DNA of 16,940 nt from a bacterium (GTDB taxonomy: Bacteria > SZUA-182 > DTGQ01), in NCBI GenBank assembly GCA_040755755.1, contig JBFLZW010000079.1, forward strand, positions 60,506 to 77,445, in the 5' to 3' direction. Below are positions 7,901-14,217 of the stretch, in pieces. How positions within the stretch are numbered: the first letter of the stretch is position 1; every line of letters begins with the position of its first letter. Under the pieces are notes generated by a model that saw nothing but the letters and a program-made list of their open reading frames with translations, made no database searches and had not been told where the DNA came from. A program made the translations under genes and the position numbers.

Positions 7901-8234
7901 CTGTGGCCTGATATTTCCAGAGCAGACCGCCGCTCTCCGGTTTCAGGGCATACAGTTTACTGTCCAGTCCTGCGATATAGACTGTGCCGTCCATGCCTAT
8001 GACCGGCGAGGAGTAGATCTTATCCGCAGTCTGGTATCTCCATTTCAGGGTGCCGGTCTGGGCTCCAAGATAAGGGCTCTGGCCAGTGCGGCCTGAATTG
8101 TACCCCCGGCATGGCCAGGCACTTTCGGCCATTCCCTGGGCAAAAGCAGTTCCCATTGCGGCTACAGCCAGCGTGAATACCACAGCCGTGGTTATAAAAA
8201 ATAAAATTCCCTTTAACCTGCAATAACTTCTCAT
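4968..8234 (-). CDS. Secreted mosaic: PQQ propeller, Kazal, MopE-type repeats, cohesin, dockerin
   Basis: 1088 residues, starting at ATG 8234 after a GGAAAGGG-type ribosome site. A signal peptide covers residues 1-32 (...GTAFA-QG). Residues 62-388 carry eight blades of the pattern W-x-Y...SSPAIG-x-DGTIYIG-x-DG-x-YAL, a PQQ-like beta-propeller. Residues 391-460 are cysteine-rich and end in a Kazal-like module (DPVCGCDGQTYGN). Residues 466-813 hold eight repeats E(I/V)CDGxDND(C/L)DGQ(T/V)DE, the putative metal-binding motif of MopE-like proteins. A Ca-loop-like DSDGDGYGD follows at 823-831. Residues 893-1025 resemble a cohesin (AGQDILIPVRI, FGFDVIYNPESL, LVRLKF). Residues 1029-1085 are a dockerin with loops DIDGDGTVTMKD and DVNQDGKVSPED. 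The protein could both receive a dockerin and dock onto a cohesin. Its role is probably extracellular assembly or adhesion; no catalytic domain is seen. Confidence 0.92.
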   Translation of the reverse strand: MRSYCRLKGILFFITTAVVFTLAVAAMGTAFAQGMAESAWPCRGYNSGRTGQSPYLGAQTGTLKWRYQTADKIYSSPVIGMDGTVYIAGLDSKLYALKPESGGLLWKYQATDKIYASPAIGADGTIYVGSYDGIVHAVKPDGSKKWDSPTGYQTESSPVIGQDGTIYIGNHDGKIYALAPQDGTVLWASQTAPLYLYSSPALGPDGTIYAAGADGRLYAFRPDGSLRWNYPVSENGTPSSLVGLAVGTNNTIYIASEDGAVYALEVKGDNPILKWTFRTRDQVHSSPAIGSDGIVYIGSHDSKVYAIKPDGRLKWSYQTGGAVYSSPALGVDGTIYIGSLDGRIYALRPDSSLVWSYRTRGQIYSSPAIGADSTLYIASYDYRIYAFGAAGCRDNDQCTGDGDFCQRKIGDCTGQGVCSSSPRTPCPDVSDPVCGCDGQTYGNWCLAAANLVSIAHTGACGEQHEEVCDGQDNDLDGQVDENLTRPCDTACGAGLETCQSGQWVGCTAPQPQSEICDGNDNDCDGQVDENLTRPCDTACGAGLETCQSGQWVGCTAPQPEAEICDGKDNDCDNQTDEGLTRPCSNGQGVETCQSGQWIGCTAPQPEDEICDGKDNDLDGQTDEDLTRPCLTACGAGLETCQSGQWIGCTAPQPEDEICDGKDNDCDGQTDEGLIRLCSTACGTGTETCQSGQWVGCNAPQSEAEVCDGKDNDCDGQTDEGLTRPCGNGQGTETCQSGQWVGCNAPQPEAEICDGKDNDLDGQTDEGLTRPCSTVCGSGMETCQSGQWVGCTAPQPQNEVCDGKDNDCDGQTDEGIAMNTYYTDSDGDGYGDASSSIQACSAAPDGYVANSTDCNDADRNVHPTAPEIPCNGQDDNCQGGDSTAVCSSQGQVENETGQLDIQGTPGKAGQDILIPVRIQSAPNAVHTFGFDVIYNPESLTYTGSFEPGNLAGSFPTFDVKLLCPGRIRISGSSPAGGVLKGASGYLVRLKFRTAGGQENQGYFLQLENLGDDIGWFSATGGILSIPPQCNGDIDGDGTVTMKDAGIIFNCYLGNGTCPECADVNQDGKVSPEDVSCLTAKFFGQPSCLD
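5796..6839 (-). repeat. MopE-type metal-binding repeats, eight units
   Basis: In-frame repeats of 48, 48, 46, 48, 48, 46 and 48 residues separate successive CDG motifs (residues 468, 516, 564, 610, 658, 706, 752, 800). Two independent markers follow a period of three: the short unit with NGQG is the 3rd and 6th, and the DND(L/C)D position reads L,C,C,L,C,C,L,C. The higher-order unit is therefore about 142 residues (426 bp). Confidence 0.9.
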
Positions 8235-8984
8235 AAACCCTTTCCTTCTCTAATTACGCATGGTGAGTCATGCTAACCTGGTAATTCCTGCAATCCCGGT
8301 GATTAATTTACTTGAGATACGCTATTCATCAAGTCCATTACCATACCTCTTGTCTGCGATCCGGTAATCACCTCCCCGAAAGTCCCGGTAAAGGTACATA
8401 AGCTGTTCCCATCAAGTTGTCATATTGAGTTGCCATAGTAATTGTCAAAATTATCAGTCAAAGTCTGATACATTTCCCCCTTAATAATTATTGCAAGAAT
8501 CCAGCCAGTTGTCTTTGCCGCTCTCCTGTCGGCATGGGTGCCGCTAACCGACATTGCCGAGCCAACCGGCTGAGTACGGAGGGAACTCCCGCAAAGTAAC
8601 TTACCTATCTTGAGGATGGTAAGCCTATCCAATTTCCATTACTATGCATATGATAACCAAAATTGAGGACCAGGGTCAATCAAATCTGCGGAATTATTAC
8701 CTTATAGTGTTTTTTTATAAATCTGCGGGGCTGACCTCCCGCTTGGCGAGTTCAATAGACCTGTAGAGGCGTGGCCGCACGATCGGACAAATGAAGGTAT
8801 GAGCTGGAAGGCAGATTTTGCCAGGGCGGGAGATAATGGAAAAGAACTCTATAATTTGTGCCTGAAGTAGCGGACGGTTGCCGCCGATGGTATTATTAAT
8901 TAAGGAATACGCAAGCAAGTAATTACCGGAAGGCAATACCGGTAAGTAAGGCTGCAACTTTCACCAGAAGGGGGAGTCCTGGAC
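8235..8984. other. 750-bp non-coding region between divergent genes
   Basis: No convincing gene is present; the two minus-strand frames of 70 and 80 codons have no homology I recognise and no ribosome site. Bases 8235-8480 would be the leader of the mosaic gene. Bases 8510-8625 are dense in inverted repeats: TGTCGG/CCGACA, CGGC/GCCG, GCCG/CGGC, GGAG-GGAA-CTCC, and CTTACC (8603 region) with GGTAAG about 12 bases on. This suggests a structured RNA or a set of regulator sites. A 10-bp direct repeat AAATCTGCGG occurs at 8682-8691 and 8719-8728. TATAAT at 8850-8855 has no good -35 partner. The last 20 bases contain the AAGGGGGAG ribosome site of the channel gene. Confidence 0.45.
8492..8507 (-). 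promoter_or_regulatory. Sigma-54-like promoter for the mosaic gene
   Basis: Read on the minus strand the site is TGGCTGGATTCTTGCA. The GG and GC elements are exactly ten bases apart and the -12 element TTGCA is perfect; the -24 element TGGC is followed by TG instead of AC. Transcription would start near 8480 and leave a leader of about 245 bases before the ATG at 8234. The palindromic DNA just upstream (8510-8625) is where an enhancer-binding activator could sit. Confidence 0.5.
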
Positions 8985-10208
8985 ATGGAACAGTTTGATA
9001 TCGATGCCTATGCCCCAAAGCAGATGGCTGCACGGGTGGAAAAGGCCGGGGTCACCAAAGGCAGCATGGATTTTTTTTCAACTCTTGTCCTGGCCAAAAT
9101 GGCTGGAGCCTTTATCGGTTTTGGATCGGCGCTGTATATTTACGTGATTCACGACTCCACCCTGAGCTTAGGGCTGACCAAACTCATTGGCGGTCTGGTG
9201 TTCTGTCTCGGCCTGATTCTGGTAGTCGTTGCCGGAGCGGAGCTGTTCACGGGAAATAATCTGATCGTCATGGCCTACGTCAGCCGCAAGGTCAGCCTGA
9301 GTCAGCTTTTTCGCAATTGGGGCATTGTCTTTACCGGCAACCTTATCGGCTCGCTGACCATCGTGCTCCTGATCTTCCTGAGCGGCCACTGGATGGCGGG
9401 AGGGGCGGCGGTAGGAGCCAAAACGCTCCTGATTGCCAATGAAAAGGTGAACTTAAGCCTTTGTCAGACATTTTCCCGGGGAATTCTGTGTAATATGCTG
9501 GTCTGTCTGGCTGTCTGGCTCTGTTTCAGCGGCCGGTCCGTAACTGATAAAATCCTGGCCATTATCTTTCCGGTCATGGCTTTTGTCACTCTGGGATTCG
9601 AGCACTCGGTAGCCAATATGTATTTCATTCCGGCAGGTCTTCTGGTCAAACATAATCCGGTAATCGTGGCCAGGGCACAAACCATGCTCGGTGCAGTTCC
9701 TCTGGACCTTTCGAGACTGACCATATCCGGCTTTCTCCTGAATAATCTTCTTCCCGTTACTATCGGCAATATCATTGGCGGGAGCCTGCTGGTAGCCGCC
9801 ATCTACTGGTTCGTATACCTGAGAGGCTCGGCGGCTGAACCTGTCCGGCGCTGTATGACCGGCGGACCGCCCACGGTCGCACCCCATACTTCGATTGCCG
9901 AAGCTGCCAGGGTCATGGGAGAGCATGCCTCCGGCAGTGTTCTGGTAGGCGAGACCGGAAAAGCTTTAGGTATTCTCAGTGAAAAGGACATTGTTCATAA
10001 GGTCATAGCGGCCGGCAGGGACCCGGCGGCAGTGACCGTAGATCAGGTCATGAGCACTCCCCTGATCTCGGTGGACATCAGGGCATCCGCCTATGAGGTT
10101 TACCGTACTATGGCCAAACACCAGATCCGACACCTGCTGGTGACCAGAGAGGGACAGCAGGTCGGTTTTGTATCCGTCAGGGATATACTGAAAAATCCAA
10201 TAATCTGA
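8985..10208 (+). CDS. Formate/nitrite transporter-family channel fused to CBS pair
   Basis: 407 residues. Residues 1-280 are a FocA/NirC (FNT) channel, a pentameric inner-membrane pore for formate, nitrite or similar small anions. Both family signatures are visible: VVAGAELFTG (81-90) and GILCNMLVCLA (166-176). The conserved GFEHSVANMYFIP (204-216) carries the central pore histidine, H207. About six membrane segments are present. Residues 286-404 are a tandem CBS pair, first half MTGGPPTVAPHTSIAEAARVM...GILSEKDIVHKV, second half VMSTPLISVDIRASAYEVYRTM...GFVSVRDIL. CBS pairs usually bind adenine nucleotides and gate transporters or enzymes. FNT proteins normally stop near 280 residues, so this is a fusion; the frame is continuous with no sign of assembly error. 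Ribosome site AAGGGGGAG, about nine bases before ATG. Substrate unknown, since no formate or nitrite enzyme gene is nearby. Confidence 0.93.
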   Translation: MEQFDIDAYAPKQMAARVEKAGVTKGSMDFFSTLVLAKMAGAFIGFGSALYIYVIHDSTLSLGLTKLIGGLVFCLGLILVVVAGAELFTGNNLIVMAYVSRKVSLSQLFRNWGIVFTGNLIGSLTIVLLIFLSGHWMAGGAAVGAKTLLIANEKVNLSLCQTFSRGILCNMLVCLAVWLCFSGRSVTDKILAIIFPVMAFVTLGFEHSVANMYFIPAGLLVKHNPVIVARAQTMLGAVPLDLSRLTISGFLLNNLLPVTIGNIIGGSLLVAAIYWFVYLRGSAAEPVRRCMTGGPPTVAPHTSIAEAARVMGEHASGSVLVGETGKALGILSEKDIVHKVIAAGRDPAAVTVDQVMSTPLISVDIRASAYEVYRTMAKHQIRHLLVTREGQQVGFVSVRDILKNPII

Positions 10209-10243
10209 GTCAGAAGTCAGGGGAGAGTGGTCAGTGATCAGCA
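10209..10243 (+). repeat. Heptamer repeat block, left of the porin gene
   Basis: Five heptamers in register directly after the stop of the channel gene: GTCAGAA, GTCAGGG, GAGAGTG, GTCAGTG, ATCAGCA. The order of the middle ones is the same as in the block at 11612-11681 read on the opposite strand, where 25 of 26 bases match (10216-10241 against 11653-11628). Confidence 0.8.
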
Positions 10244-10250
10244 GTTACAA

Positions 10251-11462
10251 TTACAGTACCAGGCCGAGGGAAAGGGAGAAGATATTGTTGTCGTAGTCCG
10301 TTGCCGGTTGATCCCCTCCGGATTCTCGATGCCTGTTCTCGTACTTGAAGTCCGTAGCCAGCCACTCCTGGATCTGATATCTCAGACCGAGATGCCAGGC
10401 ATAGATCGAATCCCTGCGGGGATGTTGGTACTTATCGAACTCATAGGTAAATCCTGAGAGAACCTTCACCTTGTAGGTCAGTTGATGATCCAAAGAGATT
10501 CTGACCTGATTCAGGGTATATCTATTGAATTCTTCTTCGGACCAGGAATACTCCCGCTGACCCCTTTCAAGTCCAAATGCAAACCTGGTACGGTCAGATG
10601 CCCGATGGGTGAGATCAACCATAGCCACTGCCGTATCGATACTGTCTCTCTCCCGATATTTCTTCCAGGAGAATCCGGCCCTGATCTGGCCGGAGAGCTT
10701 GGCCGTTGCATCCCAGCGCAGCCCCGGTCCTACGGTCCAGGTTTCGGAATCATCGGAATCTCTCCTGTCATCCCGATAATCACTCTGATAATAGTGGCCA
10801 GAGACAAAGGCAACCGTCTTTGGTTTAATCCGGACGTTGATCGAAGTCTCATAATGATCTTCATCCCGGTTGTCCAGACTGTTGATGCTGTTATTCAGAC
10901 TGCTGGAGTCATCCTTGTATCGATAGGTATTGAGGTTATATGAGAGATCCAACCTGAGATTATCGTTAAGGTTGATTCCCAATTTGGAAGTCCATCTGTT
11001 TTCCGTGCGCATGCGGCGGGATTCCGTCAGTTCGGCAGGCTCATCACTCCTGTTCTGAACATGGCCAAGGTCAAGAGTGAGCTGTCTGCCTCCCTGTCCA
11101 AACAGAAAATTCCCCCTGGTGGAAAGCTGCCGTCCCCGATAATTCCATGCATCATGGTCATGGTAGCGAATGAAGTTTAATAACCAGTCACCATTGATCG
11201 TATGCTGACGGATTGGCCATTCCACCTTGAGGCCGGGGGAATAAGCTGTCACCCAATCACTGCCGCGGTTAGGATTGTCCACATCAACCATCTTGTAATA
11301 GGTTCGCCTCGTCAGAAAGCCGGGATGGATTTCCATCTGACCCAAATGAATGTTGCCAACCGCCCAGGATTCCGGGGCTGAAAAAAGTAACAGAAAAACA
11401 ATCAGAACAGGCGCTCTCCGCCACCACATGCCCTTTAATCCAAATTTATTACCTTTGGTCAT
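10251..11462 (-). CDS. Outer-membrane beta-barrel protein (BBP2-like, predicted)
   Basis: 403 residues. A signal peptide spans residues 1-34 (positive start, APVLIVFLLLFSA, cut near SWA-VG). The mature part alternates polar and hydrophobic residues in short strands separated by Asp/Arg/Ser-rich turns, with many aromatic residues at strand ends, as in outer-membrane barrels. The opening TAYSPGLKVEWPIRQHTINGDW resembles the first strands of the putative beta-barrel porin 2 family, whose members often sit in exopolysaccharide or PEP-CTERM loci. The C-terminus ends in strand-like SLSLGLVL and not the usual aromatic residue. Ribosome site AAGGAG lies eight bases from the ATG. It is 222 bp from the DUF4139 gene on the same strand, but the gap is filled by heptamer repeats. 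A role in polysaccharide export is inference from family and neighbours. Confidence 0.75.
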   Translation of the reverse strand: MTKGNKFGLKGMWWRRAPVLIVFLLLFSAPESWAVGNIHLGQMEIHPGFLTRRTYYKMVDVDNPNRGSDWVTAYSPGLKVEWPIRQHTINGDWLLNFIRYHDHDAWNYRGRQLSTRGNFLFGQGGRQLTLDLGHVQNRSDEPAELTESRRMRTENRWTSKLGINLNDNLRLDLSYNLNTYRYKDDSSSLNNSINSLDNRDEDHYETSINVRIKPKTVAFVSGHYYQSDYRDDRRDSDDSETWTVGPGLRWDATAKLSGQIRAGFSWKKYRERDSIDTAVAMVDLTHRASDRTRFAFGLERGQREYSWSEEEFNRYTLNQVRISLDHQLTYKVKVLSGFTYEFDKYQHPRRDSIYAWHLGLRYQIQEWLATDFKYENRHRESGGDQPATDYDNNIFSLSLGLVL

Positions 11463-11523
11463 CCAGCAAACTCCTTAATATTCGATATGGAATTACCCGT
11501 GAATGGCTATAAGGGGAAAAGAA

Positions 11524-11681
<158 letters not shown>

Positions 11682-11684
11682 TTT

Positions 11685-13154
11685 TTAAAACTCCACTCTG
11701 ACCCGGTAGGTCAGCTTTGCCTCTCCCCTGGCTGGCACGGGCACGGAAAAGCCGATTTTGTAAGCATCCAATCGTTCATGGGGATGAGAGCTGCTCAGAA
11801 CCCTCCACTCACCCTGCACCGGCTCGATCACCTGAACCACAACCTTCTCGTCCCGCCGGTTTCGCAAGTCAACCTGCCAACTGCTCTCATACACCTGAGC
11901 GGCCACCTTCTGCCACTCCATTTGCCTGTGTACTCCCACCACGTCGAAGGCGCTGCCGATCCGGATCCGCACAGTCTCGTCAACCGGCGTATCCTTGATG
12001 CGGTCCTCGCCGGTGAACTCAAAATACCCACCGCTGTCAGCCTGATAGACCTTGATTGCCCCCTGGGGAAGAGGAAGGCCAAGGTGATTCGCTTTCTTGT
12101 TTTCCAGCTTTACATATACCTGGGCAGGTCTTGGCGGCGGCTCCCGCAAGTCCCGCTGGCTTCGCTGAAAGATTCCCTCTCCGGGAAAGATATACTCCTT
12201 GTGAATGGGAATTTGCGCGGCCTCGATAAACGAAATCTGGGTTGTCTGCTGATCTTTCAGGGTTGACGGCCGGTCGAGCGTATACATATGGTATTCGGCA
12301 AATGCCTCCTCCCTGAAAGGGGCCTGGGCAGCAGCTTCTGTATCGAGACTTTCGGCAGCCATTTTCATCCGCCTGACGCCGTATTTGACTTCTTCCGGAC
12401 GCTGCACTTCTCCGGCCACCAGCTTGATCCTTGCTTCAGGAAAGGTGATGCCGCTCTGGTTGTCGATAGTTACCCAACTGAAGAGGACCCCTGATGCCGC
12501 CTTCTGATCGAGCCGTAAAACGTAATTGGCCGTCCAGTTCAAGCCGCGCGACAGGTAGGATACGGCAAACGGTTTTTCCTGCGCCCTTTTGTGCGGATTT
12601 TTCACCAGCCACCGCAGAGTCGGACGCTCCACCATGTGCTCAGGAACCTGGGGCAATACCGCGGTGCCAGCCGGATATCCCAGGTAAATCTCTCCCTTTA
12701 TCCGGTAAATCGGCTGATTATTATTGAAGCTCACCAATTCCGCTTCCAGCAGGTTCTTATCACCTGTCCTGGGATTTACTTCCAGAATCCCGAGCTGCTT
12801 TCCCACATACTGCTTCAGCAGGTTCTCCTGAGTAATCAGATCATATTCAAACTTCTGTTCCAGGATTTTGATTTCCTGGTTTCGGGTATCGATAAATACG
12901 GTCTCCGGCTCGATCTGGGCAGGCACATCCATGAACAGGATTTCCTGCCTCTCTTCGGAGGAAAGCGCAATGGTCCGCTCCTCCCTGATCAGGCCGTAAT
13001 TCCGGTTGTAAATGGTCAGTGCCAGCGAGGACCTGTTTTCCCCGGTGCTCCGGGTGAGCGGGCTTTTCGGATACCCTGATTGCGGATACGCCAAGATGAG
13101 AATAATGAAGGATAACAGGCCGAAGGCAAATCCTGTCCTGGTTTGATGGTTCAT
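11685..13154 (-). CDS. DUF4139 domain-containing secreted protein
   Basis: 489 residues. A signal peptide or N-terminal anchor covers residues 1-30. SLALTIYNRNYGLIREERTI (43-62) and ILFMDVPAQIEPETVFI (72-88) match the N-terminal part of DUF4139/mucoidy-inhibitor A-like proteins. YLSRGLNWTANYVLRL (200-215) is the typical start of the DUF4139 beta-rich domain, which runs to the C-terminal RGEAKLTYRVRVEF. These proteins are secreted or periplasmic; their biochemical function is not established. Full-length family members often carry a coiled coil between the two parts. Here that region is replaced by a short linker around LEQKFEYDLITQENLLKQYVGK, as in the shorter bacterial versions. The start is supported by GGGAGGAG upstream of the ATG. 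It is transcribed divergently from the phosphatase gene and toward the barrel gene. Confidence 0.85.
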   Translation of the reverse strand: MNHQTRTGFAFGLLSFIILILAYPQSGYPKSPLTRSTGENRSSLALTIYNRNYGLIREERTIALSSEERQEILFMDVPAQIEPETVFIDTRNQEIKILEQKFEYDLITQENLLKQYVGKQLGILEVNPRTGDKNLLEAELVSFNNNQPIYRIKGEIYLGYPAGTAVLPQVPEHMVERPTLRWLVKNPHKRAQEKPFAVSYLSRGLNWTANYVLRLDQKAASGVLFSWVTIDNQSGITFPEARIKLVAGEVQRPEEVKYGVRRMKMAAESLDTEAAAQAPFREEAFAEYHMYTLDRPSTLKDQQTTQISFIEAAQIPIHKEYIFPGEGIFQRSQRDLREPPPRPAQVYVKLENKKANHLGLPLPQGAIKVYQADSGGYFEFTGEDRIKDTPVDETVRIRIGSAFDVVGVHRQMEWQKVAAQVYESSWQVDLRNRRDEKVVVQVIEPVQGEWRVLSSSHPHERLDAYKIGFSVPVPARGEAKLTYRVRVEF

Positions 13155-13299
13155 CGATTTCTCTCCTCCCCGTGGATACGTTTTCTCTGCTGGTCAGAAA
13201 AATTAATTCGATTTTATACTCTTCCTACTATATCACAAAGTCTGACTTTTTAAAAAAAATTCTTTGCCGCAGCAAGCTGGAAAACCTCCTCTCTTCCTC

Positions 13300-13328
13300 T
13301 TGCCATTATTGCCATTTACGGGTATAAT
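13300..13328 (+). promoter_or_regulatory. Sigma-70-type promoter for the phosphatase operon
   Basis: TTGCCA (13300-13305) and TATAAT (13323-13328) are separated by exactly 17 bases: a consensus -10 box and a -35 box differing from consensus at two positions. Transcription would start near 13335, about 87 bases before the ATG at 13422. It lies in the divergent gap between the DUF4139 and phosphatase genes. Confidence 0.7.
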
Positions 13329-13421
13329 CATCTCACTCTATTGGAATCGTACCGGAGATGAAGTTTCACCTAATCAAATGAACAGGGAATTCATTTATCG
13401 AGCCAGGGTTCTGAAACCATT

Positions 13422-14198
13422 ATGATCGATTTGCATTGTCATATCCTGCCCGGTCTGGATGACGGAGCAAAGGATACGGAAGAATCTCTCCGCATGTGCT
13501 CCTGTGCAGCGGCAGACGGAATCAGAAAGATCGTGGCTACTCCCCATACCATGAATGGTGTGTATGTCAACGAGACTTCGGCTATCAAACAGGCCGTGGG
13601 AGAATTGAATGGTCTTCTGGCCGCGGAACACATCCCACTTGAGATCTTGCCGGGTGCGGACGTCCATGTCAACCCGAACCTCCTGAAGCTGATCGAAGAG
13701 GGTCAGGTCACGACGATCAACGACAACCAGCGGTACATGCTGGTGGAACTGCCCCATCAACTGGTTCCTCCGAACCTCAAAAATATGGTCTTCGAGCTGG
13801 TCCTGCAGGGGATTACCCCTATCCTCACCCATCCGGAGCGAAATTCGATCCTGCAAACCGACATCGACCTGATTTACGAACTGGTAATGCAGGGCATGCT
13901 GATCCAGATTACTTCCCTCAGCCTGACCGGAGAGTTCGGACCACGGGCAGAGGACTGCTGCCATAAGTTACTCAAGCATAACCTGGTGCATGTCATAGCC
14001 ACGGATGCCCACTCATCCAGGGTCCGGCCTCCCATTCTTTCCGCTTCCGTAGAGGCGGCCGGCAGGATTATCGGTGAAGCGGAGGCACGTGCTCTGGTGA
14101 CCGCAAATCCCGAGGCTATTGTCCAGGGAAATGATCTCCCTGATCTGAAGGAGCCGGAAAAACCCAAACGGTCCTTTTTCCAGCGGATATTCGGTTAA
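13422..14198 (+). CDS. CpsB/YwqE-type PHP-domain tyrosine phosphatase
   Basis: 258 residues. It has the metal-binding motifs of PHP-fold, manganese-dependent tyrosine phosphatases that act on bacterial tyrosine kinases controlling capsule and exopolysaccharide synthesis: HCHILPGLDDGA (5-16), ATPH (39-42), ITPILTHPERN (131-141) and IATDAHS (192-198). H5, H7, H42, H137, D195 and H197 are expected metal ligands or active-site residues. The length is typical. The ATG gives the usual MIDLHCHILPG start and no other in-frame start exists after the upstream stop at 13371, although the ribosome site is weak. The C-terminus ends in the basic-aromatic KRSFFQRIFG, possibly a membrane or partner contact (inference). 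Its stop is 19 bp before the next gene, so both form one operon. The cognate kinase gene is not in the window. Confidence 0.9.
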   Translation: MIDLHCHILPGLDDGAKDTEESLRMCSCAAADGIRKIVATPHTMNGVYVNETSAIKQAVGELNGLLAAEHIPLEILPGADVHVNPNLLKLIEEGQVTTINDNQRYMLVELPHQLVPPNLKNMVFELVLQGITPILTHPERNSILQTDIDLIYELVMQGMLIQITSLSLTGEFGPRAEDCCHKLLKHNLVHVIATDAHSSRVRPPILSASVEAAGRIIGEAEARALVTANPEAIVQGNDLPDLKEPEKPKRSFFQRIFG

Positions 14199-14217
14199 GT
14201 ATACGATCGGCAGATAC

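Noticed and set aside
8420-8632. Minus-strand frame of 70 codons in the non-coding region
   Set aside because: It runs through palindromic DNA and the sigma-54-like site; no ribosome site and no known protein pattern.
13395-13964. Minus-strand frame of 189 codons opposite the phosphatase
   Set aside because: The plus-strand frame has all PHP phosphatase motifs; the antisense frame has none.
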